From assembly GCF_900188415.1 (NCBI RefSeq), contig NZ_FZNV01000003.1, positions 186,001 to 250,000 of the forward strand: a DNA stretch of 64,000 nt. Direction: 5' to 3'. The DNA is from Maribacter sedimenticola (GTDB lineage Bacteria; Bacteroidota; Bacteroidia; Flavobacteriales; Flavobacteriaceae). Of this stretch, positions 1 to 10,315 are shown one piece after another. The stretch's first letter is position 1, and every line of letters starts with the position of its first letter. The position numbers and the translations under genes were made by a program. The notes beneath the pieces are model-generated. The model was not told the origin of the DNA. It did no database searches and saw nothing but the letters and a program-made list of their open reading frames with translations.

Positions 1-600
1 GCTCAAATGAGCCGTGGAAAGGCAGAAAAAGCTGCAGCCTTTGGCTTGGCAAATATTGCCGCAACCCTCTCTAAAATGGCTATGGACATATGCCTTTACA
101 TGAGTCAGAACTTTAATTTTATTTCTTTTCCGGACGAGTTGACCACAGGCTCAAGTATAATGCCGCACAAAAAAAATCCGGATGTATTTGAATTGATAAG
201 GGGTAAATGCAACAAACTCCAATCCATTCCCAATCAATTGACATTAGTCATCAACAATCTTCCCAGCGGATATCATAGGGACCTACAATTGGTAAAGGAA
301 ATTATTGTACCTGCCATTCAGGATATGAAAGCCTGTATTGAAATACTTACTTTCAGCCTTAAGGAAATACAAGTTAACACTGCTATTCTGGAAGACCCTA
401 AATATGACTATCTATTTAGTGTGGACACCCTTAACGAGCTTGTGCAAAATGGTATGCCGTTTAGGGACGCCTATAAAAAAATGGGTATGGAAATTCAGGA
501 AGGTACATTTTCACCAAAAAGGGATATACATCATACCCATGAAGGAAGTTTAGGTAACTTGTGCCTAAAAGAAATTGCGGAAAAGATGAAAAAGGTCTAG
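1..600 (+). CDS. argH: Argininosuccinate lyase, C-terminal part (5' end outside window)
   Basis: This is the 3' part of a fumarase/argininosuccinate lyase superfamily enzyme; the reading frame is open to the window edge, so the true start lies upstream. The superfamily signature GSSIMPHKKNPD is present about 50 residues in; it forms the flexible loop with the catalytic serine. Argininosuccinate lyase splits argininosuccinate to arginine and fumarate, the last step of arginine synthesis, in the cytoplasm. The region after the signature (short helices, GYHRDLQ motif) fits ArgH better than fumarase or adenylosuccinate lyase. The stop codon overlaps the stop codon of the convergent yihY-like gene. 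Family call is firm; the ArgH assignment rests on the signature variant and downstream helices. Confidence 0.88.
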   Translation, partial: AQMSRGKAEKAAAFGLANIAATLSKMAMDICLYMSQNFNFISFPDELTTGSSIMPHKKNPDVFELIRGKCNKLQSIPNQLTLVINNLPSGYHRDLQLVKEIIVPAIQDMKACIEILTFSLKEIQVNTAILEDPKYDYLFSVDTLNELVQNGMPFRDAYKKMGMEIQEGTFSPKRDIHHTHEGSLGNLCLKEIAEKMKKV

Positions 601-1478
601 TCCCTTTTCACATATTTGTCCGAATATATTTTGGTGAATTGTGCACCAAATGTAACGATCAAGCTAGAGTACGAAACCCAGAGCATGACCAAAATTATGC
701 TTCCGGCGGCTCCATATGTTGACCCAGGCTCTGCCTTTCCAAAATAGAAAGCCAAAGCATATTTTCCAATTAAAAATGAAAAAGTGGTCAATGCGGCCCC
801 TACTTTAACCGCCTTCCAACGTACATGGGTACTGGGCAAATACTTGAACATTGCGCCAAACAACAAGTAGATAAATGTGAGTGACAATAGAATATCCAAA
901 ACAAAACCTAAAGCTAACATGCCTTCTGGCAACAATCTGGACAAATGAGCTGAAAAAGCGGATAAAAATGAAGTAAGTACAAAACTAATAAGCAATAAAA
1001 AACCAAATATAAGTATGAAACCAAATCCTTTTAACCGCATGAAAAGTGTAGAAAGTACTTCATTGGTATATTTTGGTTTTGCATTCCAAATATCGTTCAA
1101 CGCATTTTGTAATTGATAAAATACTCCGGTCGCACCATAAATGAGAACCCCAACCCCTAAAATCGTGGCAATTACGGAGGTATTTTCGCTACCTCTATCT
1201 GCAATCATTTCTTGGATAGATTGTGCGGTTTCCGGCCCCATAGCAGATGAAATCTCGGCGAATAATTCTCCTCGCACAATTTCTTTTCCCCATATACCTC
1301 CTACCAGTTCCAAAATCAATATTAAAAGACCTGGTAATGAAAGTATAGCGTAATAAGCAATTACGGCACTTATTTGAAATGGTTCTTTAGCCATCCATGC
1401 CTTAAAGGTATCTACCATTAACCTTGGTAGATGTCTAAAATTAAATGTAGGTGTATTTAAATCTTGGGTATTAGACAT
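597..1478 (-). CDS. YihY/BrkB family inner-membrane protein
   Basis: A 293-residue polytopic membrane protein of the YihY/virulence factor BrkB family. The N-terminal cytoplasmic stretch (about 35 residues) is followed by the family-typical first membrane segment (AVIAYYAILSLPGLLIL), a loop, and about five further hydrophobic segments. The conserved GVLIYGATGVFYQLQNALN region lies in the middle. Members were once called ribonuclease BN, which is now considered an error; the molecular function is unknown, with transport or envelope roles suggested. The ATG at 1476-1478 is well placed. Its stop codon overlaps that of argH in a tail-to-tail arrangement, leaving no room for a terminator between them. 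Confidence 0.9.
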   Translation of the reverse strand: MSNTQDLNTPTFNFRHLPRLMVDTFKAWMAKEPFQISAVIAYYAILSLPGLLILILELVGGIWGKEIVRGELFAEISSAMGPETAQSIQEMIADRGSENTSVIATILGVGVLIYGATGVFYQLQNALNDIWNAKPKYTNEVLSTLFMRLKGFGFILIFGFLLLISFVLTSFLSAFSAHLSRLLPEGMLALGFVLDILLSLTFIYLLFGAMFKYLPSTHVRWKAVKVGAALTTFSFLIGKYALAFYFGKAEPGSTYGAAGSIILVMLWVSYSSLIVTFGAQFTKIYSDKYVKRD

Positions 1479-1670
1479 TAAAATTATTTTAGCTGACCCT
1501 AAAATATACCATGTTCAAAACCCATACTGATTCTATTGCGTAAAATACTATCCCTTAAGCAATAACGAACCTCATACAATATCCTGATTTTGACCAAGTT
1601 CAACAGTATTGTTAAGGTTCACACTTATTATTTGCCCTTACACAACAAATAATTTTAACACTTAGCGTTC

Positions 1671-1691
1671 ATTATCATATTTGATGATAAT
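1671..1691. promoter_or_regulatory. Perfect 8-bp inverted repeat upstream of the BspA-repeat gene
   Basis: ATTATCAT and ATGATAAT flank a 5-bp spacer (ATTTG), ending 21 bp before the ATG at 1713. The symmetry and spacing resemble a dimeric regulator site, but the sequence is AT-rich and such dyads can arise by chance. The rest of 1479-1712 shows a second 8-bp dyad (ATTATTTG/CAAATAAT around 1629-1654) without a T-run and no convincing full promoter. Confidence 0.3.
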
Positions 1692-1712
1692 ACATCGTAC
1701 AAAACCAACAAC

Positions 1713-4700
1713 ATGCCTAACTTAACGAAAGTTATATCCCTCATACTTTTATTCATAAGCATAAACCTATCCTCCCAAGAATTTACGACCATTTGGACTA
1801 CCACCAATAGTAGTTCGGGCTCTTCGGGGAACAGTGAAGTCAGCATTCCTACCAACCCTGCATATACCACATATAATTATAATGTAGATTGGGGAGATGG
1901 TACTTCAGATGCCAATGTAACCGGCAATATATTACACACGTATGCCACCTCTGGAACCTATACCATAAAAATCAGCGGTAGTTTTCCCGCTATATATTTT
2001 AATGATACCGGAGATAGAAATAAAATCATAGAAATTTTAGATTGGGGAAACATTCAATGGCAAAGTATGGAAAACGCCTTTTTTGGATGTGAAAACCTAA
2101 ATTTTGATGCTATAGCCGCTCCCGACCTATCCCAAGTAAGCAGTTTAAAAAATATGTTTAGGGAATGTTATTCATTTAACGGAATTGTTAATTCTTGGGA
2201 TGTGAGCAACGTAACGGATATATCAGGAATGTTTGCAAGTTGCTCCGTATTTAATAGGCCATTGGACAACTGGACGACGAACTTGGTTACCGATATGTCT
2301 GAAACATTTAAAAACTGTTCATCGTTCAACGAACCATTGGACAATTGGAATACATCTGCAGTTTCCTCCATGAAAGATATGTTCTATTCCTGTGTGAACT
2401 TTAACCAAAACATCAGTAACTGGAACGTTAGTCAAGTTACGGACATGGCCGGTATGTTCGTTGCCTGTAGAAAATTCAATCAACCTTTGGGCAATTGGGA
2501 CGTAAGCCAAGTTACAGATATGAACTTAATGTTCTTCAGGACCAACGACTTTAACCAGGACCTTAGCTCATGGCAGGTAGGCAATGTTACAGATATGACC
2601 CGTATGTTTCACGAATCTGCCATTAGTTATCCTATGAACGACTGGGATGTTGCCAAGGTAACCTCTATGCAGCAAATGTTTGCCGATACCCCAAATTTTA
2701 ATCAACCTTTGAGCAATTGGGATGTAAGCAATGTTACCAACATGGCCCAAATGTTCCGTAATGCAAGACTTTTTGACCAACCGTTGAATGATTGGGACGT
2801 ATCTGCAGTAACGACCATGCAATCTATGTTTGCAGGAACTTCATCCCCTACCTCTACGTCATTTAACCAGCCTTTGAACAATTGGGACGTTAACAACGTA
2901 ACGGATATGAGCTCTATGTTCTACAATAGCACTACGTTCAACCAAAATATCAATAACTGGAACGTTTCATCAGTGACCAATATGTCACAAATGTTCCGCA
3001 ATGCAGATGCCTTTAACCAACCCTTGAACAATTGGGACGTTAGCAATGTAAGCAACATGCAATACATGTTTCAACAAAATGATGGTTTTGACCAACCCTT
3101 GAACGATTGGACAACGAGCAGCCTTACCAATATTTCATTTATTTTTTCCGGTAATTCTATATATAACCACCCTCTCAACAACTGGGACGTAAGTAAGGTA
3201 ACCAACATGGGAAGCGCATTTAACAATGCCTCCGCGTTTAATCAAAACCTTGGGGTTTGGGATATAAGTTCCGTTACCAATTTGGGTAATATGCTATCTA
3301 ACAGTGGTATCTCCCAAGAAAATTACGATGCCATCCTTACCGCTTGGTCCAACCAAACGGTACGTACAGGATTAACCTTAGGCGCAACCAATCTACAATA
3401 TTGTGATGCCTTACCACAACGGCAGAGTTTGATCGATGTTGATGGATGGAACATTTTAGGAGATGCCGTAAACTGCTCTTACGTACTTTGTACGGATATT
3501 ACCATGCCACATGCCAGTGATACCGCTACTCCTGCAAATAGTGATATACGTTGGGACCCTGCCCCAAATGCAGATGGTTATAGGGTTACCATAGAAGTTG
3601 AAAGAGGTGGCACAAGAAGTTATGTAAGTATTAACGGCAACCCTGCAAACAATTATGATATTGGAAATGTAGTGGGCGTAAGTTTCACCAATGAGTTTTT
3701 GGCTGGGGATACGGTATTTGTAACCGTAGTTCCGTATAACAGCGAAGGCCCTGCCACAGGATGCCAGGAGATTAGTTTTACCGTTGTTGAAAGTTGGGTC
3801 AATAATCCCAATGCGTTTAAATTCACGATTGATACCAGAAATTTAGATACCCAGTCTACGGCCACCAATCAATATAGATTACAATTGTTAAGCAGCTTGG
3901 ATTATGATTTTAATATAGATTGGGGAGATGGACAATACAACAATAATGTAAGTAGTGATATTACCCATACCTATTTGGCCCCAGGTATATATACCATATC
4001 TATTATAGGAGATTTCCCATCATTTTACCATGCCTCCTCCAACAGGGACAACCTTAAATTAATTTCAATGGACCAATGGGGATCGCAGGTATGGGAAAGT
4101 ATGAGACAAACATTTTACTTCTGTGAGAATATGGAGTATAATGCTACGGATATCCCTAATTTGTCTATGGTGACAGACATGCGAAGTATGTTCAGAAGAG
4201 CAACTTTATTCAATACCAACATCAATAATTGGGATGTAAGCAATGTTTCGGACATGAGCGCTATGTTTTACCAAGCATACATTTACAACCAGCCCATGGA
4301 TACCTGGAATGTAAGTAATGTTACCAGAATGGACAATATGTTTGATACCGCTAATGAATTCAATCAAAATATCAATGGTTGGGATGTATCAAACGTTACC
4401 AGTATGTATAACATGTTCTCCAATACGGACAATTATAACCAACCATTGAACAATTGGAATGTATCATCCGTAACCTCTATGCGCCAAATGTTCCAAAGAG
4501 CAGATGTCTTTAACCAACCTTTGGATAATTGGGATGTTACATCGGTAACCAATATGCATGAAATGTTCTATGATGCAGAACTATTTAATCAAAATATTGA
4601 TAATTGGGATGTAGGCAATGTTACCCTTACCAGTGGTATGTTCTATAGTGCTAAAGCATTTAACCAACCTTTAAACTCATGGGATGTTTCTAAAGTAACC

Positions 4701-7700
4701 AATATGTCATCTATGTTTTATGGTGCCAGTGTATTTGACCAACCGCTTAACAATTGGACCGTAGACAATGTTACCAATATGTCCTCAATGTTCAGCTCTG
4801 CAACTTCCTTTAATCAAAATATTGAAAGCTGGAACGTAACCAATGTTATCAGCATGTCCTATATGTTCAATTACGCCACCTCATACAACCAAGCACTAAA
4901 TAATTGGGACGTAAATTCAGTAGTGAATATGAGTGGCATGTTCAGGGGTACCCAAAGTTTTAACCAACCCTTAAACAATTGGGATGTAAGTGCAGTGGCC
5001 AATATGAGCGCTATGTTTGAAGATGCTATTATTTTTAACCAACCTCTTGACAACTGGAACGTAAGTTCCGTAACATTAATGGAGTCCATGTTTGAAGATG
5101 CCGAGGCATATAATCAACCTATGAACAATTGGAATGTTTTTGTAGTTACCAATTTTGAATCAATGTTCCAAAATGCTGCAGTGTTCAACCAACCCTTAAA
5201 TAATTGGAATACCGAAAAAGCCAAAAATATGGCCTCTATGTTTTATGGGGCAAATGCTTTCGACCAAGATATTGATTCCTGGAACGTAACCTATGTAACC
5301 ACCATGGCAAATATGTTTAGGGAAGCATATGCGTTCAACAGGTCCTTGAACAGTTGGAACGTGGCATCTGTAAATACAATGAGCAGCATGTTCCAAAACG
5401 CAACAAGTTTTAATGAAAATATAGCGGGTTGGAACGTTCGTGGGGTCACTACCATGCAAAATATGTTCAATGGAGCTAGCTCTTTTAACCAAAATCTCAA
5501 TAATTGGCGTGTTTCCGGTGTGGGTAATATGGATTATATGTTTAGGGACGCTACCGCTTATAATCAAGCTATGGATTTATGGAATTTAGGTGATGTAAGT
5601 ATGCGCTCCGCTTTTTATAATGCAACTACTTTTAACCAATATCTGGGAGATTGGGATATTAGTGGAGTCAATAACATGAACGATATGTTGGACAATACGG
5701 CACTAACTAGGGAAAATTACGACAATACCTTAATTGCTTGGTCTGATCAAACCCTTACCAATGGAATTATGTTAGGTGCACAAGGATTACCCTATTGTGA
5801 TGCCCAAGAAGAAAGATTGTCCATCATGACCAACTTTGGTTGGACATTTGATTTGGATGTTCGCGATTGCCCTATACCCGAGTGTACATTACTGGCGTCC
5901 CCATTAAATGGCGATACAGATGTGCCGGTAAATACGAACATTACATGGGAACCCACTTTGTTTGCCCAAGGATATCGATTAACCGTCGGCACCTCTGCAG
6001 GAGGTAATGATATCGTGGACAATGAAACCATTATCAACGAAACATCCTATGAATTTGCAACCAATTTCAATACAGGGGATATCATATTTGTAACTTTAAT
6101 TCCTTTTAACGATGAAGGGGAAGCCGTTGGTCCGTGTACAGAAGAAAGCTTTACCATATCCAATGATCCCGCAACTATACCGGAATGTACTTCCATGACA
6201 GCTCCCTTAAATGGAGCCAATGACATTTCCGTAGGCACAGATTTAAGTTGGAACCCCATTTCCAATGCAGATGGCTACCTATTGAATGTGGGTACATCGT
6301 CCGGAGCTACTGATATCTTGAACGGATTGGATGTGGGCAATACCATACATTACGAATTTACCACAGATCTACCGGAGGACAGTGATATTTATGTTACTAT
6401 TACCCCATATAATGATGAGGGCAACGCCACTTGTACAGAAGAAGTTTTCCATACAGAAATAATTCCCGTACCTCCTACCTGTACCAATCTAACACTGCCC
6501 CTTAATGGTGCCGTTGATGTTGCTAAAGACACTCATTTGACTTGGAACGCCATAAATAATGCTACAGGATATTTGGTCAAAGTTGGTACCACTGCCGGAG
6601 GAAATGAAGTTGTGAACAATATAGATGTAGGCAATGTTACTACCTATGATATTCCTGTAGACCTGCAGGAAGGAAGATTACATTATGTAACGATTACACC
6701 GTATAATTTGGAAGGTGATGCCGCTAACTGTACGGAAGAGACTTTTACTACGGGAGATTCCAGTATTCCCCCTTCATGTACCATGTTGACCTCACCTAGC
6801 AACAATGCTACCGGTGTTGATCCAAGCACCAATCTAACCTGGGTAGAACAGACCTCGGCTACAGGATATTTACTGACCGTAGGAACTTCATCGGGTGGTT
6901 CGGATATTTTTTCCGGAGACGTAGGTAACGTCATTACCTATGATCTAGCAACAGACTTGCCAGAGAATACTACAATTTTTGTTACTATAACTCCTTATAA
7001 CGACAACGGCAATCCAACATGTAGCGAAGAACGTTTTACTACCAACGGTCCTCCCCAGTGCACAAGCCTATCAAGCCCTGCAAATTTAGCGGTCAATGTA
7101 CCCGTAGATACAGGTATTGAATGGAATGCTACTGCCGGTGCAGTTGGTTATAAGTTAACGGTAAACGCTAGTATTACTACAGCAAACAATGTTATGGGGC
7201 TAGACATATCTTCAGGAACTACCTATAACTTTCCCAATAACTTTGAACAAGGGGAAACGGTTACCGTGACCATTGTTCCTTACAATAGTTTTGGTGATGC
7301 GGTAGGCCCTTGTACCCCAGAAAGCTTTACCATTGTTCCACCACCTAGACCAAATTGTACAACGTTAACAGAACCTCTTTCCAATGCGGTAGATGTTAAC
7401 ACGGACACCAACATAGAATGGGCACCCGTATTAGGTGCCGAAGGTTACAAATTAACAGTAACGGCCAGTAACAGTACGGCAAATAATTTAACGGATACCA
7501 ATGTTACCACAGGTAATTCCTATAATTTCCTCAATGATTTTGAACAAGGGGAAACCGTAACGGTAACCGTAATACCTTATAATACTTCAGGTGATGCCAT
7601 AGGGTGTAATTCAGAATCTTTTACCATTAAACCTGTACCTAGTTGTACAACCTTAAGCGCACCACTAAATGAAGCTACAAATGTAGATTTGGACACTTCT

Positions 7701-9368
7701 ATTTCATGGAATGCAGTGAGCGATGCAATCGGATATTTTGTATCAGTAACCGCAAGTGCCAGTACTGCAAATAATATAACCGAACTTAAAACTACGGATA
7801 CCTCGTATACTTTTAATTCCAGTTTTGACCAAGGTGAAACGGTATCCGTACATATTGTTCCTTATAATGAATCAGGAAACGCCATTGGCTGTACTACGGA
7901 ACGTTTTACCATAGAGTCCGTACCGGTATGTACCAACTTAATATCACCTGTAAATGGTGCAATTGACCTACCTGTTGACCCAACCTTGGAATGGATGCCC
8001 ATTGATACAGCTGTGGGGTATAGACTTTCAGTAACGGCGAGCAGTAGCACAGTAAACAATGTTATAGATCTTGACATAACTTCTGGCAACACCTATACGG
8101 TCCCTAACGAATTTGAACAAGGGGAAACGGTTACCGTATCCATTACACCCTACAACGATGCCGGTGAAGCTATAAACTGCCCAGCAGAAAGCTTCACGAT
8201 AAAACCAATTCCTAACTGTACCAATCTAAATTCTCCGGAAAATGGCCAAGTGTTGGCACAGGTAAATGAAATATCCTGGAATTCGGACCCTTATGCAAAC
8301 GGTTATAGGCTAACAGTAACGGCAGATTCTAGCACGATCAACAATGTTGACAATTTGGACATTACAGATACGTCGTACACATTTCCTCAGAATTTTAATG
8401 AGGGAGAAACCGTTACGGTTACCATAGTTCCTTACAATGAGCTTGGAAATGCAGCGGGATGCTCTCCCGAAAGTTTTACCATACGCCCTTTACCTGTATG
8501 TACCGATTTAATTGCACCATTGCAAGATGGAATAAATATCCCCGTTACTACAGATATAGAATGGAACAATGTGCTTGATGCCGATGGCTATAGAATATCC
8601 GTAGGTACAACACCAAACGGTACGGATATTGTTGAAAACGAAGATGTTGCATCTTTGACGAGCTACACGTTCGCAGAAAATCTTCCATCGGAAACAATGA
8701 TCTATGTAAGTATAATTCCATACAATACATCGGGAGATGCTCAAAATTGCTCGTATGATAGCTTTGAAACCGGCAGGATAGCTCCGGATTGTGCCACAAT
8801 AGTATCCCCTGCAAATGGGGAACGTGATGTTCCGTTGGAAAGTGTTATAACATGGAATGAAGTAGAAAAAACAGATGGTTATCGTATATCTATTGGTACT
8901 TCACCACAAAATAATGACTTGGCGGACAATTTGGATATGGGTACGGAAACAAGCTATACCCACCCTGAAGAATTCCCTTTTGGAACTGAAATCCATGTAA
9001 CCATAACGGCCTATAATACTGTTGGAGACGCAATGGATTGTGATCAATTTACTTTTACCACTTTAGTACCGGAAGATGATACAAAATACGGATTCTCACC
9101 AAATGGAGATGGTATAAATGACTATTGGCATATTGAACATATAGAATATTATCCGCAAAATGTTGTCACCATTTATAACCGTTGGGGCGATATGGTTTTT
9201 CAAATTGAAAATTATGATAATGCATCCCACATTTTCTCGGGTACCGCCAATATGAAAACCAAAATGGGAGCGGATATACTTCCATCTGGTACTTACTTCT
9301 TCAATATACAAATAGAGGGTGAAACTATTTTAAACAAAACTCAAGGTTTCCTTGTATTAAAGCGATAG
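1713..9368 (+). CDS. Giant secreted BspA-repeat / Ig-like protein with T9SS type B sorting domain
   Basis: A 2551-residue exported protein. Order: signal peptide (about 1-22, ending SSQ); PKD-like motif WGDGTSDANV (about 57-90); BspA/DUF285 array 1 of about 15-16 units of 25 residues (pattern W[DN]VSxVTxMxxMFxxAxxFNQPLNN); an array-capping segment with ENYDAIL and YCDA; one fibronectin/Ig-like domain (about 590-700); then the same module again: PKD-like WGDGQYNNNV (about 730), array 2 of about 21 units, the cap ENYDNTL...YCDA, followed by 11 Ig-like domains of about 90 residues (about 1390-2450), each opening with a CxxL-type motif and carrying a second Cys near its end. The last ~95 residues (FSPNGDGINDYW start) are a gliding-motility-type C-terminal domain that directs type IX secretion (type B). 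Likely a cell-surface adhesin or released protein; ligand unknown. A porP/sprF-like gene follows 4 bp downstream. Confidence 0.93.
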   Translation: MPNLTKVISLILLFISINLSSQEFTTIWTTTNSSSGSSGNSEVSIPTNPAYTTYNYNVDWGDGTSDANVTGNILHTYATSGTYTIKISGSFPAIYFNDTGDRNKIIEILDWGNIQWQSMENAFFGCENLNFDAIAAPDLSQVSSLKNMFRECYSFNGIVNSWDVSNVTDISGMFASCSVFNRPLDNWTTNLVTDMSETFKNCSSFNEPLDNWNTSAVSSMKDMFYSCVNFNQNISNWNVSQVTDMAGMFVACRKFNQPLGNWDVSQVTDMNLMFFRTNDFNQDLSSWQVGNVTDMTRMFHESAISYPMNDWDVAKVTSMQQMFADTPNFNQPLSNWDVSNVTNMAQMFRNARLFDQPLNDWDVSAVTTMQSMFAGTSSPTSTSFNQPLNNWDVNNVTDMSSMFYNSTTFNQNINNWNVSSVTNMSQMFRNADAFNQPLNNWDVSNVSNMQYMFQQNDGFDQPLNDWTTSSLTNISFIFSGNSIYNHPLNNWDVSKVTNMGSAFNNASAFNQNLGVWDISSVTNLGNMLSNSGISQENYDAILTAWSNQTVRTGLTLGATNLQYCDALPQRQSLIDVDGWNILGDAVNCSYVLCTDITMPHASDTATPANSDIRWDPAPNADGYRVTIEVERGGTRSYVSINGNPANNYDIGNVVGVSFTNEFLAGDTVFVTVVPYNSEGPATGCQEISFTVVESWVNNPNAFKFTIDTRNLDTQSTATNQYRLQLLSSLDYDFNIDWGDGQYNNNVSSDITHTYLAPGIYTISIIGDFPSFYHASSNRDNLKLISMDQWGSQVWESMRQTFYFCENMEYNATDIPNLSMVTDMRSMFRRATLFNTNINNWDVSNVSDMSAMFYQAYIYNQPMDTWNVSNVTRMDNMFDTANEFNQNINGWDVSNVTSMYNMFSNTDNYNQPLNNWNVSSVTSMRQMFQRADVFNQPLDNWDVTSVTNMHEMFYDAELFNQNIDNWDVGNVTLTSGMFYSAKAFNQPLNSWDVSKVTNMSSMFYGASVFDQPLNNWTVDNVTNMSSMFSSATSFNQNIESWNVTNVISMSYMFNYATSYNQALNNWDVNSVVNMSGMFRGTQSFNQPLNNWDVSAVANMSAMFEDAIIFNQPLDNWNVSSVTLMESMFEDAEAYNQPMNNWNVFVVTNFESMFQNAAVFNQPLNNWNTEKAKNMASMFYGANAFDQDIDSWNVTYVTTMANMFREAYAFNRSLNSWNVASVNTMSSMFQNATSFNENIAGWNVRGVTTMQNMFNGASSFNQNLNNWRVSGVGNMDYMFRDATAYNQAMDLWNLGDVSMRSAFYNATTFNQYLGDWDISGVNNMNDMLDNTALTRENYDNTLIAWSDQTLTNGIMLGAQGLPYCDAQEERLSIMTNFGWTFDLDVRDCPIPECTLLASPLNGDTDVPVNTNITWEPTLFAQGYRLTVGTSAGGNDIVDNETIINETSYEFATNFNTGDIIFVTLIPFNDEGEAVGPCTEESFTISNDPATIPECTSMTAPLNGANDISVGTDLSWNPISNADGYLLNVGTSSGATDILNGLDVGNTIHYEFTTDLPEDSDIYVTITPYNDEGNATCTEEVFHTEIIPVPPTCTNLTLPLNGAVDVAKDTHLTWNAINNATGYLVKVGTTAGGNEVVNNIDVGNVTTYDIPVDLQEGRLHYVTITPYNLEGDAANCTEETFTTGDSSIPPSCTMLTSPSNNATGVDPSTNLTWVEQTSATGYLLTVGTSSGGSDIFSGDVGNVITYDLATDLPENTTIFVTITPYNDNGNPTCSEERFTTNGPPQCTSLSSPANLAVNVPVDTGIEWNATAGAVGYKLTVNASITTANNVMGLDISSGTTYNFPNNFEQGETVTVTIVPYNSFGDAVGPCTPESFTIVPPPRPNCTTLTEPLSNAVDVNTDTNIEWAPVLGAEGYKLTVTASNSTANNLTDTNVTTGNSYNFLNDFEQGETVTVTVIPYNTSGDAIGCNSESFTIKPVPSCTTLSAPLNEATNVDLDTSISWNAVSDAIGYFVSVTASASTANNITELKTTDTSYTFNSSFDQGETVSVHIVPYNESGNAIGCTTERFTIESVPVCTNLISPVNGAIDLPVDPTLEWMPIDTAVGYRLSVTASSSTVNNVIDLDITSGNTYTVPNEFEQGETVTVSITPYNDAGEAINCPAESFTIKPIPNCTNLNSPENGQVLAQVNEISWNSDPYANGYRLTVTADSSTINNVDNLDITDTSYTFPQNFNEGETVTVTIVPYNELGNAAGCSPESFTIRPLPVCTDLIAPLQDGINIPVTTDIEWNNVLDADGYRISVGTTPNGTDIVENEDVASLTSYTFAENLPSETMIYVSIIPYNTSGDAQNCSYDSFETGRIAPDCATIVSPANGERDVPLESVITWNEVEKTDGYRISIGTSPQNNDLADNLDMGTETSYTHPEEFPFGTEIHVTITAYNTVGDAMDCDQFTFTTLVPEDDTKYGFSPNGDGINDYWHIEHIEYYPQNVVTIYNRWGDMVFQIENYDNASHIFSGTANMKTKMGADILPSGTYFFNIQIEGETILNKTQGFLVLKR

Positions 9369-9372
9369 TCAC

Positions 9373-10299
9373 ATGAAACATTTATATAAAAACATCGCTT
9401 TTGCGGCACTACTTTTCATATTTGCCATACATAGCATTTTAGCGCAGCAGTCACCTAGTTTTTCTGAATACAATTATAATCCGTATTTGGTAAATTCTGC
9501 TTTTGCCGGATTGGCCCCAAGCGCGGAAATAGGGATAAGCAATACAGGTTTTTTTAATCAAATAGAAGGAAGTCCCACAAGTTTTGCACTTAGTTTTCAT
9601 AGTCCGTTCAACAGAGGCAAGATAGGACTTGGTGCCGGACTCATAAGGGATGAGATCGGAGTAACCACGTCAACGAGTGCTTTTGCAACCTATTCCTATA
9701 AGATTTTCTTTGATACGAAAAAGAATAGGCCCTATTGGCAAATATATACGCCTAACTCACTATCTTTTTCCATCTCTCCTGGTGTACAACAATACCAGGA
9801 TAATCTATTGGAATTGGGCATAATGAACGATCCTAATTTTGCTATGAACATTAATGCGACCATACCTACGGTGGGCCTTGGTTTTCTTTTAAATCTAGCG
9901 GACGTTTATGTTGGCTTGTCCACACCCAATGTAATTGGTGATTTATTGGTTTCTGATGATAATGTGGAAATCAACGTCCCTTATTATGGATATTTGGGAT
10001 ACCGGTTTTTCTCCAATAAATTTGAGGAACTGATGGTCAAGCCCAACTTACTTTTAAAGTATGAAAAAGGTTCTCCATTTCAAGTGGATATGAATGTAGC
10101 CGTAAGTTTTAAAAATAAATTTGAACTTGGCACAGGGTATAGGACAAACTCCTCAATAAATTTATTGGCAGGAATTTATCTGTTTAAAAATATAAGGGCC
10201 ATTTACAGTTACAATATTGCCACGAACAATTCTCCTCTGGGCAATTCCCACGGAATAATTGCTACTTATAGATTTGGCGAAGGGTTCCCTACAGATTAA
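9373..10299 (+). CDS. PorP/SprF family type IX secretion membrane protein
   Basis: A 308-residue outer-membrane beta-barrel-type protein with a signal peptide (cleavage near AQQSPSFSEY). The opening QQSPSFSEYNYNPYLVNSAFAGL and the repeated GLGFLLN, GYRFF and LGTGYR strands are typical of PorP/SprF. In Flavobacterium johnsoniae, SprF is needed for export of the adhesin SprB, whose gene lies directly upstream; type B sorting-domain proteins generally depend on such partners. Here the gene begins 4 bp after the giant BspA-repeat gene, so it is very probably the dedicated partner for that protein and co-transcribed with it. It converges on the pseudouridine synthase gene with a 16-bp gap. Confidence 0.92.
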   Translation: MKHLYKNIAFAALLFIFAIHSILAQQSPSFSEYNYNPYLVNSAFAGLAPSAEIGISNTGFFNQIEGSPTSFALSFHSPFNRGKIGLGAGLIRDEIGVTTSTSAFATYSYKIFFDTKKNRPYWQIYTPNSLSFSISPGVQQYQDNLLELGIMNDPNFAMNINATIPTVGLGFLLNLADVYVGLSTPNVIGDLLVSDDNVEINVPYYGYLGYRFFSNKFEELMVKPNLLLKYEKGSPFQVDMNVAVSFKNKFELGTGYRTNSSINLLAGIYLFKNIRAIYSYNIATNNSPLGNSHGIIATYRFGEGFPTD

Positions 10300-10315
10300 T
10301 TAAGAAAACTTAGGG

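Noticed and set aside
1629-1654. ATTATTTG/CAAATAAT dyad as a terminator
   Set aside because: AT-only short stem with no T-run, and no gene ends into it.
5196-5567. 123-residue minus-strand open frame, with several similar ones over 2168-9311
   Set aside because: They are antisense shadows of the repetitive coding sequence, with no start context or independent coding character.
2180-5690. Regularly spaced ~75-bp direct repeats resembling a repeat array or CRISPR
   Set aside because: They lie in one long open frame and encode 25-residue BspA units; copies are too diverged and too long for CRISPR repeats.
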